DNA of 45,532 nt from a bacterium (GTDB taxonomy: Bacteria; 4484-113; JAFGCY01). Position 1 is the stretch's first letter. Each line of letters opens with the position of its first letter. Shown here one piece after another: positions 16,644-24,180 of this stretch. A program made the translations under genes and the position numbers. The notes under the pieces were generated by a model. That model was not told the origin of the DNA. It did not search any database and saw nothing but the letters and a program-made list of their open reading frames with translations. The stretch covers positions 1 through 45,532 of the forward strand of contig JADZFO010000018.1 of assembly GCA_020849855.1 (NCBI GenBank), given 5' to 3'.

Positions 16644-18176
16644 TTGCAGGACAGCGCTCCCCTGTCGGCCCAGGCGCCGCCCGAGACCCGGCCGCAGGCT
16701 GTGCGTCTGCTCAGTTCCGGCCAGCTCATCCGTATCTCGCTGCTGTGGTACGGACTGCAGTTTTTCTGGGCCAGCCAGCAGCAGATTGTGCTGCCGCACC
16801 GGGTGGAAGACTTCGTCTCCGCCGACCAGAAGGGTTTCTACTACATGCTCATCAAGAGCGCCGGCGCCTTCATGGTTGTGCTGACGCAGTTCACGGTGGG
16901 TTTCCTTTCCGACCACACCCACAGCCGCCTCGGCCCCCGCCGGCCTTTCATCATTACGGGTATCTCCGGCGGCCTGCTGGCGATTCTCTTCTTCATGTTC
17001 GCCCCCGGTTACTGGTGGCTATTCGCCGCCTATATGCTGATCGAGATCTTCATCAACGCCGCCTCGATCCCCTTCCAGGCCCTGCTGCCGGATCTGGTGC
17101 CGGAAAAGCAACACGACCGCGCCGGCGCCCTGATGGGCCTTGGCAATCTGGGGGGCAATTTCCTGGGCCTGCTGGTGATCATCGCCATGCCCTTCCTGTT
17201 TGGCGAGGGCAAACCAATGGGGCCAGAGACCCTGCTTCTGGGCGGCAATGTCTACGATGCGGGCAACATCCTGTTCCTGCTGCCGCTCTATATCCTGGCG
17301 CTGACCATCTGCACTCTGATCGTCGTGTTCAGCGTGAACGAGACGGCCTGGGCCCAGCATGAGCGCGAGCGCATCAGCGGCCCGGTCTTCCGCTTCAGCC
17401 TGCTGCCTGGCACCCTGGTGGAGTTCGCCCGCACCGGTCGCACGGCAGTCGGGTCCATAGTCCGGCACTATCTGAGCCTTGACTTCCGCACCAATGCCGA
17501 TTTCAAATGGCTGGCGATCAGCCGCTTTGTTATCCACCTGGGTTACTGCACATTCCAGGCTTTCGTGGCCTATTTCGCCGCTGCCTGCCTCGACCGCGAG
17601 GGCTGGCTGCTGAGCCTCGGCCTGACTCCTTCAAAGAGCCTGCTGAAGGTCGTCCTGCCGGCGATGCTGCTTTTCTTTCTGCTGGGCGGGCTGGCCGGCA
17701 ATCTGCTGTCTGTGCCGGTCTCTGCGCGCTTCGGGCGACTGCGCACCATCGCCGGCTCGCTGGTCTGCGCGATCCTGCTGTTTATCCCGCTGATCTTCAC
17801 CCACAACGTCTGGGTGGCCGTGGGGATGGGCCTGTTCATTGGCATGTCCTGGGGCGCCTTCATTGCCTCGGACTGGGCCTTTGCGACCACACTGATGCCA
17901 AAGCAGCAATCCGGCAGCTATATGGGCATCTGGGACTTCACCACGCTGATGCCGCAGGTGCTGGCGCCAATGATCGGAGGTCCGCTGCGCGACTGGATCT
18001 ATGGCCTGCAGGCCCGGCGGCTGGCCCCGGGCCTTGACCCGGCGGCACTGCCCGAGGCCCTGATGCGGGCCTGCGAGGCCCCGGCCTACCAGATCATCTT
18101 CGGTACCATCATCATCTGGTTTGCACTGGGCATCTGGCTGCTGCGCTTTGTGCGCAGCGGACGACTGCCGGCCTGA
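16644..18176 (+). CDS. MFS transporter, SLC45/GPH-like
   Basis: 510 residues with about 12 hydrophobic helices. The loop between helices 2 and 3 carries GFLSDHTHSRLGPRRPFI, the form of MFS motif A found in sugar transporters of the SLC45/GPH type (glycoside-cation symport and sucrose carriers). The substrate is therefore more likely a sugar or glycoside than a drug, but nothing nearby fixes it. A long loop at about 215-275 lies between the two halves. The start is TTG with TAAAAT six bases upstream. No in-frame ATG occurs before the first helix. Confidence 0.85.
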   Translation: MQDSAPLSAQAPPETRPQAVRLLSSGQLIRISLLWYGLQFFWASQQQIVLPHRVEDFVSADQKGFYYMLIKSAGAFMVVLTQFTVGFLSDHTHSRLGPRRPFIITGISGGLLAILFFMFAPGYWWLFAAYMLIEIFINAASIPFQALLPDLVPEKQHDRAGALMGLGNLGGNFLGLLVIIAMPFLFGEGKPMGPETLLLGGNVYDAGNILFLLPLYILALTICTLIVVFSVNETAWAQHERERISGPVFRFSLLPGTLVEFARTGRTAVGSIVRHYLSLDFRTNADFKWLAISRFVIHLGYCTFQAFVAYFAAACLDREGWLLSLGLTPSKSLLKVVLPAMLLFFLLGGLAGNLLSVPVSARFGRLRTIAGSLVCAILLFIPLIFTHNVWVAVGMGLFIGMSWGAFIASDWAFATTLMPKQQSGSYMGIWDFTTLMPQVLAPMIGGPLRDWIYGLQARRLAPGLDPAALPEALMRACEAPAYQIIFGTIIIWFALGIWLLRFVRSGRLPA

Positions 18177-18185
18177 GGCGCAGGG

Positions 18186-18223
18186 TACAATCGCGCGGGT
18201 GGCCAGTCGGGGGGCGAGGCCAC
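18186..18223 (+). promoter_or_regulatory. -10 element and leader hairpin of the 18234 gene
   Basis: TACAAT (18186-18191) lies 42 nt before the ATG. The leader contains GTGGCC (18199-18204) paired with GGCCAC (18218-18223), then GGAGGG (18225-18230) as ribosome site. This is one of the leadered genes and the hairpin abuts the Shine-Dalgarno. Confidence 0.5.
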
Positions 18224-18233
18224 CGGAGGGTCT

Positions 18234-19211
18234 ATGTCCGGAATTGCCTTTGTTGCTCTGCGTTTCTTTGCCGGCGCACTTTGCGCAGCCGCGCTGCTTG
18301 CTGGCAGTCTGCTGGCTCAGCCCGACCATGCCAAGGCAGACGACTGGGATGGCGATCCTGTGATCAGCAAGGAGCGCGCCCAGCGGGCCCGCGGCGAGGA
18401 AGAAGACTCCGAAGACTCCGGCGCCGAAAGCGCGGAAGACAGCCGCACAGCCTATGACGAAGCTGCCGACCCTGAAGCCCGGCCAGCCAAAGGCAAGCGC
18501 GCCAGGGACAAGTCCAAGCCGAAGGGCAAGGGCAAGAAGGGCAGCGAAGACAGCGCTGGCGAAGGCGGGGTGGACGAATACGGCTCCTACTTCGGCCTGG
18601 GTGATGAAGAGAATGGCGCTAAGCCCGGCGGCAGCATGCGCTATGTCGAGGGCCGGGGCTATGTGAATGACGACGGCACCACCGAGGTAAAGCGCGAACG
18701 GGCGGAGAGCCGCAGCGCCGCTGACCCGGAGCAGGCTGAGGCCGAGCAGGTCTGGGGCCCGCTCTGGGGCGTGCCGGCGGACAGCCCGGTGATGCGCAAC
18801 TACAGCGGCCCTGGTCATGAGATGAGCGCCGAGGAAGAGGAGTCGCTGCGCACTGGCAACCGTGCGGGTTATGGACCGGATGGCCAGCCGCTGCTGAGCG
18901 CCGGGGACAGCACTGAGGTTGTGTACGGCGACGAGGAGAGCCTCAGCCCTCGCGAGCGCAAGATGCTGGCCCGCCAGCGCAAGGCTGAAGAGAAGGCGCG
19001 GCTGAAGGCGGAACGCGAGGCAGAGCGTGAAGCGGAACGCGAGGCCCGCGAGGAAGAGCGTCTGCGGCGGATGGCCGGTCTGGAAAGCGATGAGGACGCG
19101 GCCCAGGATGAAGCTGAAGAGGACGACAGCGCGGACGACTCGGATGAAGACTCTGGCTCGAAAAAGAAGCAGCCAAACCGCAGCCGCAACACCGACCCCG
19201 GCGACTGGTAA
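18234..19211 (+). CDS. Secreted, highly charged low-complexity protein
   Basis: 325 residues. Signal peptide at 1-34 (hydrophobic FFAGALCAAALLAGSLLA), then DDWDGDPVI, identical in nine residues to the start of the mature TPR protein at 6275-7249 and nearly identical in DNA. The rest is charged and low in complexity: Glu/Asp/Ser-rich, a Lys/Gly-rich segment (KPKGKGKKG), a globular-looking middle (YFGLGDEENG, VWGPLWGVPADSPVMRNY), and a C-terminal coiled coil of KAEREAEREAERE type ending in an acidic tail. No enzymatic motif is seen. It may bridge or scaffold in the periplasm. Function unknown. Confidence 0.7.
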   Translation: MSGIAFVALRFFAGALCAAALLAGSLLAQPDHAKADDWDGDPVISKERAQRARGEEEDSEDSGAESAEDSRTAYDEAADPEARPAKGKRARDKSKPKGKGKKGSEDSAGEGGVDEYGSYFGLGDEENGAKPGGSMRYVEGRGYVNDDGTTEVKRERAESRSAADPEQAEAEQVWGPLWGVPADSPVMRNYSGPGHEMSAEEEESLRTGNRAGYGPDGQPLLSAGDSTEVVYGDEESLSPRERKMLARQRKAEEKARLKAEREAEREAEREAREEERLRRMAGLESDEDAAQDEAEEDDSADDSDEDSGSKKKQPNRSRNTDPGDW

Positions 19212-19217
19212 GCGGCG

Positions 19218-19529
19218 CTAGCGCCCTGACCCGCCTTCAGCCGGCGGCGCTGGATCGCGCTGCTCCAAGCCCGGCTGGGCTTCCCGGTGACGGTCTTCAC
19301 GGCGCAGCTCACGGCGACGGCGACGTTCATCATCTCGAGGCGGTGGGCCGCCATCCGGATGCGGCGCGGGATCCTCACGCATCTCATTTCCGGGACGGCC
19401 TGGCTGGAAGCGTTCATGCTGCCCGCCCGGAGGCTGCGGCGGGCGCCCATGCTGCGGCCGCGGGCTGAGCATGGCCCACATGCCCAGCAGGCCGTAAAGC
19501 AGCGCCAGCAGTGCCAGCCACCTGTGCAT
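19218..19529 (-). CDS. Small membrane protein with Pro/Arg-rich tail
   Basis: 103 residues: one helix at about 4-22 (WLALLALLYGLLGMWAML) and a hydrophilic tail rich in Pro, Arg, Gly and Asp. A good ribosome site (GGAGAGGG, ending one base before the ATG) supports the frame. It may share a back-to-back promoter with the gene at 19603, because TATAATA at 19587 reads as TATTATA on this strand. No family is recognised. Confidence 0.55.
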   Translation of the reverse strand: MHRWLALLALLYGLLGMWAMLSPRPQHGRPPQPPGGQHERFQPGRPGNEMREDPAPHPDGGPPPRDDERRRRRELRREDRHREAQPGLEQRDPAPPAEGGSGR

Positions 19530-19586
19530 TCCCTCTCCTTTGAGCCGCGCATTGCGGGCTGAGTTTCAGTCCGCTGCGGGCCGCTT

Positions 19587-19592
19587 TATAAT
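19587..19592 (+). promoter_or_regulatory. -10 element of the EPSPS-like gene, possibly bidirectional
   Basis: TATAAT, 10 nt before the ATG at 19603. The reverse reading TATTAT could serve the minus-strand gene that starts at 19529. Confidence 0.6.
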
Positions 19593-19602
19593 ACCGGGGC
19601 CC

Positions 19603-20922
19603 ATGAGCTCCGTACTGCCTCAGGCCAGCCGGACCGTCGAGCTTGTGCCACTGAGCCAGCCGCTTGTGGGCGACTACTCGCCGCCCGCTGATGCCTCTGC
19701 GGGCCGCCTGGCCCTGTGCAGCGCCATGCTCTGCAGCGGCCCGCTGCTGCTGCGCGGCAGCCTGCCGGATTCCCTCCAGCCGCTGCTGGACTGCCTGCAG
19801 GCTCTTGGCCTCTCAGTTTCCCAGCTCGCCGACGGCCTGAGCCTTGAACGCGGCAGCCTGCCAGAGGGCAAGGCCGAGCTGCAGCTCCAGGCGCCGGCCA
19901 GCGAAGAGGAAGTGCTGCTGCTGACCGCGCTCTGTGCCGGGCTGCTGCTGCCACTGCGCCTGCACCTGCAGACGCAGCTCAGTTCCCAGGCCCAGGCCGG
20001 GCTGGCCTGCCTGCGGCAGATGGGCGCCGAGCTGAGCTATGCCCCGCTGGAGGGCGGCGCTGAACTGGCCATCGTACCGGCCCCGCTGCGCAGCGCCAGC
20101 CTGGAGCTGCCGGCCGGGTTGCCCTGGCTGAATGGGGTGACACTCATCGCGGCAAGCGCCGCCGGAATTGAGCTGACCATTCGCGAGGCGCGCAACGCCC
20201 ATGACCATGCCCAGCGCCTGCTGCGCAGCCTGGGCGTGGAGCTCTACAGCTCCGCCGAAGGAATCACCCTGCCGGCGGCCCAGCAGCCCAGCGGGGCTGA
20301 GCTGAAGCTGCCCGGCTGCCCCGAGCTGGCCAGCGCCAGGGTGGTCGCCGCACTGCTGCTGCCGGGCAGCGACCTGAGCATCCAGCAGGTCAGTATGAAC
20401 CCGCGGCGCAGCGCATTGCTGAAGCTGCTGCATGAGTGCGCCCCGGCGTCGCGGGAGGGGATGCCGGGCCTGGCCCGTATCCGAACCTGGCAGTTCGGGC
20501 ACGAGCCGGTGGCGGCCCTGCGCGCTGTCCATACCCCGCGACTGCGCTCGGCGGTGATCCTGCCCAACCGCGCCGCCACCCTCGTCGCTGACCTGCCATG
20601 GCTGCTGCTGCTGGCATCTCAGGGCCGCGGCACCTCCGTGCTGCGTGGATTCGACAAGGCTGCGGCGGGGCCCCTGCGCAGCGCCTATCTGGCCGAGATG
20701 CTGCGCGCCTTTGGCGTGGATGCCGAGCATGACCACGACGGCTGGCGTATCAGCGGGCCCTGCCCGCTGCTGGCCGCGGAGCTGCAGTGCCTGGGCGATC
20801 CGCTGCTGACCCGCTGCGCAGTACTGCTGGCACGCTTCGCCAGCGGCCCCTCGGTGCTCTACAGCGCGGCCCCGGTCGAAGACCCGCTGGCCTGGCACAG
20901 CGGCGCGGACAGTCAAGCTTAG
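19603..20922 (+). CDS. EPSP-synthase-like protein lacking key catalytic residues
   Basis: 439 residues with the two-domain enolpyruvyl-transferase layout of AroA: a first lobe repeat (ASAGRLALCSAMLCSGPLLLRG), NAHDHAQRLLRSLGVEL (compare the family DHTERMLRxFG), ELASARVVAALLLPGSDL (compare GDISSAAFFLAAALLLPGS), VSMNPRRSALLKLL (compare VGLNPTRTGLL) and GWRISGP near the end. The substrate-binding residues are altered: the family D-K-S at the start is D-A-S, the catalytic Asp region I-D-E-L-P is V-A-D-L-P, and the R-x-K-E-S-D-R motif is absent (GFDKAAAGPLRS). It is either a pseudoenzyme or has a changed role. A longer reading from 19540 has no support; TATAAT precedes this ATG. It is less like MurA than AroA. 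Confidence 0.75.
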   Translation: MSSVLPQASRTVELVPLSQPLVGDYSPPADASAGRLALCSAMLCSGPLLLRGSLPDSLQPLLDCLQALGLSVSQLADGLSLERGSLPEGKAELQLQAPASEEEVLLLTALCAGLLLPLRLHLQTQLSSQAQAGLACLRQMGAELSYAPLEGGAELAIVPAPLRSASLELPAGLPWLNGVTLIAASAAGIELTIREARNAHDHAQRLLRSLGVELYSSAEGITLPAAQQPSGAELKLPGCPELASARVVAALLLPGSDLSIQQVSMNPRRSALLKLLHECAPASREGMPGLARIRTWQFGHEPVAALRAVHTPRLRSAVILPNRAATLVADLPWLLLLASQGRGTSVLRGFDKAAAGPLRSAYLAEMLRAFGVDAEHDHDGWRISGPCPLLAAELQCLGDPLLTRCAVLLARFASGPSVLYSAAPVEDPLAWHSGADSQA

Positions 20923-20955
20923 CCTGAATTTTACGCAGGCGCAGGCCAGACCCAA

Positions 20956-20986
20956 TATACTTTCCATGGTCCCTGCCGGCGCAGGG
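20956..20986 (+). promoter_or_regulatory. -10 element and leader hairpin of the HD-GYP gene
   Basis: TATACT (20956-20961) is followed by a perfect CCCTGC/GCAGGG hairpin (20971-20986), then GGAGGG (20999-21004) before the ATG at 21010. A leadered gene. Confidence 0.45.
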
Positions 20987-21009
20987 CGGCCGAACCACGG
21001 AGGGAAGGC

Positions 21010-22143
21010 ATGGAAACCGTTACATTGAGTCTGGAGCAGCTCCAGCCGGGTCTGGTGATCGACCAGGACATCTACACCGGCGCCCAGATGCTGCTGCGAA
21101 GCGGAACCGAGGTCACGGCGGACCTGATCATCCGCCTGCGCCAGCGCAACATCGAGTCCATCAATATCTCCCGCGGCAGCCGTCTGGCGCGCATCCTCTG
21201 CGACCAGGAGCCTGCTGAGCCGGTGCGCTCCGATATGAGCAATGCCGAGCTCTTCAAGAGGCACGGCATCAGGAGCGCCGTGCCGGAAGCCCTGCTGGAA
21301 GAAGCCACCACCGAGGTGCAGCAGTTCTTTGAGCAGATCGAGCTGGGCGGCAATGTCGAGCTTGACCCGATGCGGGACGTGGTTCGAAACATGGTGGGGC
21401 ACATGCTGGCCAACCCCGACGGGGCGCCCAAGCTCTTCACCCTGAAGGACTTCGACGCCTATACCTACCGCCACTCGATCAACGTCGGGCTTCTGATGCT
21501 GCTGGTGGTGAGGGACTGGGGCCTGACAGAAGAGAAGATGAACGAGATCGTGCTGGGCGGCCTGCTCCACGACCTGGGCAAGCTGAAGGTCGGCAGCGCG
21601 ATCATCAACAAGAACGGCCCTCTGGACGACAAGGAGTGGGCCGCGATGAAGATGCACCCGGTCTGGAGTATCGAGCTGCTGGGCGAGCATGCTGAACTGC
21701 CACCGGAAGCCCTGAGCCTGATCCGCAGCCACCACGAGCGCATGGACGGCCGCGGCTATCCCGACGGGGCCAAGGCCGGCGAACTGGACCGCTTCGCCCG
21801 TCTCTCGGCAGTCTGTGATGTCTATGACGCCCTGACCAGCCGGCGCAGCTACAAGGGCAAGATCGAGTTCGCGGCGGCGGTGAACATCCTGCTGGAGTCC
21901 AGCGGCACGCACTTTGACTCCACCCTGCTGAACGCCTTTGTCCGCCGCATCGGCCTGTATCCGGTGGGCACAATGGTGAAGCTGAACAACGGCGAGACGG
22001 CCATCGTGGTGCGGACCAACAACGACATGGTGACCCGGCCCGTGGTTTCGCCGGTGATCAGCCCCCTGGGCCAGGCCTACCAGTCCTCCTCGGAGCTGGA
22101 TCTGGCCGAGGAGCGCCAGCTCTTCATCACCGGGCCGGCCTAG
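21010..22143 (+). CDS. HD-GYP domain protein (probable cyclic-di-GMP phosphodiesterase)
   Basis: 377 residues. Residues 1-60 match the N-terminal DUF3391-like module (LEQLQPGLVIDQDIY, LLRSGTEVT, RNIESINI). The HD-GYP core follows: RHSINVGLLMLL, GGLLHDLGKLKVG with the His-Asp metal pair, HPVWSIELL, and HHERMDGRGYPDG, which contains the HHE and GYP signatures. DVYDALTSRRSYK is also conserved. The metal ligands appear intact, so hydrolysis of cyclic-di-GMP is likely. There is no receiver or membrane domain, so it is cytosolic. A GGAGGG ribosome site supports this ATG. The neighbouring OB-fold protein is on the same strand but has its own -10. Confidence 0.88.
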   Translation: METVTLSLEQLQPGLVIDQDIYTGAQMLLRSGTEVTADLIIRLRQRNIESINISRGSRLARILCDQEPAEPVRSDMSNAELFKRHGIRSAVPEALLEEATTEVQQFFEQIELGGNVELDPMRDVVRNMVGHMLANPDGAPKLFTLKDFDAYTYRHSINVGLLMLLVVRDWGLTEEKMNEIVLGGLLHDLGKLKVGSAIINKNGPLDDKEWAAMKMHPVWSIELLGEHAELPPEALSLIRSHHERMDGRGYPDGAKAGELDRFARLSAVCDVYDALTSRRSYKGKIEFAAAVNILLESSGTHFDSTLLNAFVRRIGLYPVGTMVKLNNGETAIVVRTNNDMVTRPVVSPVISPLGQAYQSSSELDLAEERQLFITGPA

Positions 22144-22161
22144 GCCCCGGCCGCCCTGTGT

Positions 22162-22167
22162 TAGGCT
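22162..22167 (+). promoter_or_regulatory. -10-like element of the OB-fold gene
   Basis: TAGGCT, 9 nt before the ATG at 22177. A weaker hexamer than its neighbours but at the same spacing. Confidence 0.35.
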
Positions 22168-22176
22168 TTTGGCCGG

Positions 22177-22890
22177 ATGAGTGACAGACCTGATCTTGGC
22201 GGGCCGCTGGCCTTCTTCGGCTATGGGCTGCTGGCCCTGGGCCTTGGCGCCTTCCTGTTCCTGATCAGCCCGGTGCGGGTTGACCGTCTGGGCGGCAGCT
22301 CGGCGCGCCAGGAGCTGGAGGCCGAGGGCGTGATCGAGCCGCAGAAGGAAGTCCAGCGCGGACCGCGTGAGCTGATCCGCGGCCTGGAGAACGGCGGCGG
22401 CTCTGAAGGCAGTGAGAGCAGCGCCCAGGGCGGCGCCGAAGGCGAGTCCGCCAGTGGTGGAGGTGACAGCGCCGAAGCCGGCAGCAGTGCTGAGAGCACC
22501 GGCGCTGAAGGCAGCGGCAGCGAGGCCGGCAGCGCCGACGACAAGAGCGGCTATGGCCTGGAGCCCAGCCGCCGCGCCGATGCCCCGGAGCTCTGCCGTC
22601 TGTGGATCAAGGACACCGCGCTCTTTGAGGAAACCTACGGCGCGGGGCGCCGGATGGGCGTCGGCGGCACCATTCTGGAGCTGCGCGAGTTCGGCGGCGA
22701 CTACATTATCAGCCTTGACGGCTCCGGGCCGCAGTTCAAGGAAGGCCGGGTGGAGTGCTACTTTGACCCGGATGAGATGCTGCCGCTGCGGGCGCTGCGG
22801 TCCGGCGACCAGGTCTCGATTGTCGGCGAGTGCAGCGGCGGGGTAAAGGGCCCGATCCTGAAGCACAGCCGCCTGGAAGGCCGGCTCTAG
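22177..22890 (+). CDS. Membrane-anchored OB-fold (tRNA_anti-like) protein
   Basis: 237 residues: a helix at about 12-32 (FFGYGLLALGLGAFLFLI), a Ser/Gly/Glu-rich linker at about 70-125, and a C-terminal domain whose pattern (VGGTILELREFGGDYIISLDG, VECYFDPDEMLPLRALRSGDQVSIVGEC) fits the small beta-barrel OB-fold of the tRNA_anti-like family, often found in lipoproteins and secreted proteins. It is presumably periplasmic or external. Ligand unknown. It stands 33 bp after the HD-GYP gene. Confidence 0.7.
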   Translation: MSDRPDLGGPLAFFGYGLLALGLGAFLFLISPVRVDRLGGSSARQELEAEGVIEPQKEVQRGPRELIRGLENGGGSEGSESSAQGGAEGESASGGGDSAEAGSSAESTGAEGSGSEAGSADDKSGYGLEPSRRADAPELCRLWIKDTALFEETYGAGRRMGVGGTILELREFGGDYIISLDGSGPQFKEGRVECYFDPDEMLPLRALRSGDQVSIVGECSGGVKGPILKHSRLEGRL

Positions 22891-22932
22891 GGGGTTGGCG
22901 GGCCAGCGGCGGGGCAGCCGCCCGGCCACGGG

Positions 22933-23315
22933 GTTTAACCTGCGGCGCCGATTTTCAACGTCGGCAACGCTTTGCAGCTCCTCAGCGCCGCCTCTTTTTA
23001 ACCTTTGCGCCCCAAAACGAACGTCATTTCGATCTTGCACCGCCGTGCCGGGGCTGGCGGGCCGGATCCGCGGCTGGTATCCGCCGCAATGGCCTGAATG
23101 CAGGCCGGGAAGAAGCATGGACACGAACTGGCTCACATTGGGCTCATTCTGGACTCATCTGGCCTCTCTCGGCCACGTTTTGGATACATAAGCTCCGGGC
23201 GCTTGAAAGGGATGCGTAAGCTGCAGGCCACGCATCCTGCGCAGGCTGACTTGCCGCGCGGAGAGAAGATACCCGCCCGGCAGTGGGTTTAGCCTGAGCA
23301 GTATTGATAACAGCG
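22933..23315 (-). repeat. Paired intergenic element, copy B (candidate structured RNA)
   Basis: Lies on the minus strand in the 659-bp gap between two convergent genes (22891-23549). The head reads GTTATCAATACTGC then GGGTATCTT. The conserved block is at 22933-23042 and shares TGACGTTCG, CAAAGGTTAAA, TGCAAAG, CGACGTTGA and GTTAAA in order with copy A. TTTT and AAAA are swapped reciprocally at two sites relative to copy A. The middle is longer here and holds a GGATGCG/CGCATCC hairpin (23209-23236). A second inverted motif, TTGATAAC/GTTATCA, sits at the head. I see no reading frame worth calling. Confidence 0.5.
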
Positions 23316-23358
23316 CGGGTTATCACAAGTGAGCCAGGGAAAAGTAAAGCCGAAGGCC

Positions 23359-23524
23359 AGACACAGAGACAAAGAGCACGCTGAGTCTCGCAGAGTCATT
23401 CCCCATGACATTCTGGCCAGACCTCTTTGGCGTGTTCTTCAGCCCGGGCAGTACCCAGCGTTTTCAGCGTCTCTGCGTTTGGCTTTTGACTGCGCAACCG
23501 GGCGCACCCAGTGCGCCCCTGCAG
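23359..23524. repeat. Inverted ACGCAGAGAC-type arrays plus a GCGCAC palindrome
   Basis: The left arm (23359-23396) has ACACAGAGACAAAGAG and CGCTGAGTCTCGCAGAG. The right arm (23456-23490) has the opposite orientation (TTTTCAGCGTCTCTGCGTTT). Next to it lies a palindrome with core GGGCGCACCCAGTGCGCCCC (23499-23524) and the TGCAGGGGC edge. The word resembles the one at 39904-40373. Confidence 0.6.
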
Positions 23525-23549
23525 AATTCGCTGCTGCGCTGAAGCTGCG

Positions 23550-23975
23550 CTAGGGCTTCAGGACGGGGCGGCCGACGTCTGAGTAGCCCTCATGCAGCTC
23601 TTCGATGCCCAGGATGTTGTGCAGGGCTGCTCCCGCGAGTCTGCGCCTGGTGTGGCTCCAGTCTTCCACAACGGCAGGCTTGCCGTTCTCATCCTTACCC
23701 TGGACCAGCAGAGCCACTTCCTCGACCCAGTAGAGGAAGCTGGCATCAATGCCCACCGGCCGGATGACCTTGCTTTCAATGCTCTCCAGCAGTTCTTCTG
23801 CCTCGAAGTCCTCTTTGTTAGCCTTCCACACCCCGTCTTCATTGCTGTACCACACATGCTGCCTGACCACAGGACTGAGCTGGCGGTTGATGAAGGTGAG
23901 CTGGATGGTGGCCTGGCCCCCGATCAGGTCGCTCAGGGTCTTGCTGCGTTCTGCTGCCACAGTTACGTCCGGCAT
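23550..23975 (-). CDS. Hypothetical soluble protein
   Basis: 141 residues with no signal peptide or membrane segment. Features: SDLIGGQATIQLTFINRQLSPVV, a Trp-rich middle (HVWYSNEDGVWKANKEDFEAEELLESIESKVIRP) and a C-terminal helix (RRRLAGAALHNILGIEEL). No family is recognised. A clean AAGGAG ribosome site lies upstream of the ATG within a GAGAGCTCTC palindrome, which could itself be an operator. It is convergent with the intergenic element and divergent from the lipoprotein at 24181. Confidence 0.65.
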   Translation of the reverse strand: MPDVTVAAERSKTLSDLIGGQATIQLTFINRQLSPVVRQHVWYSNEDGVWKANKEDFEAEELLESIESKVIRPVGIDASFLYWVEEVALLVQGKDENGKPAVVEDWSHTRRRLAGAALHNILGIEELHEGYSDVGRPVLKP

Positions 23976-24090
23976 GAGAGCTCTCCTTGTACGGAATTGT
24001 GCCGATTGTAAACAGATTCAAGTGACTCGTGACGGCTGCGCAAAACAAGGCCTGAGATCTAAGCTATTTCTTAAACTGCGGCGCCAAATC

Positions 24091-24104
24091 CCGCCAATTG
24101 GCGG
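24091..24104. promoter_or_regulatory. Perfect palindrome, possible operator
   Basis: CCGCCAATTGGCGG is a perfect 14-bp palindrome in the 205-bp divergent gap, 65 bp upstream of the 24169 promoter. The overlapping GCGCCAAAT resembles one half of it. No regulator is identified. Confidence 0.35.
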
Positions 24105-24168
24105 TGCGTGTGAGAGAGTCAGCCTGCAGTTCAGAGCGGGAGAGTCAGGCCCGCGGCTGGCCGGAGCC

Positions 24169-24174
24169 TACAAT
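24169..24174 (+). promoter_or_regulatory. -10 element of the 24181 lipoprotein gene
   Basis: TACAAT, 6 nt before the GTG at 24181, giving a leaderless start on GTG. Confidence 0.55.
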
Positions 24175-24180
24175 CCAGGT

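Noticed and set aside
12778..16884. Very long open frame on the plus strand opposite tamB
   Set aside because: Its translation is Ala/Gln/Leu/Gly-rich with no motifs, it mirrors the codon pattern of tamB, and tamB itself has a full family layout. A GC-rich antisense artefact.
19603..20922. MurA assignment for the enolpyruvyl-transferase-like gene
   Set aside because: DHAQRLLRSLGVEL and the NPRRSALLKLL segment fit AroA better, and the MurA active-site Cys motif is not seen.
22933..23042. Integron attC site
   Set aside because: GTTTAAC fits one core half-site but the matching GTTRRRY half is missing at the other end, and no integrase is near.
19813..23136. Long open frame on the minus strand opposite the EPSPS-like and HD-GYP genes
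   Set aside because: It runs antisense to two well-supported genes plus an OB-fold gene, and its translation has no recognisable motif.
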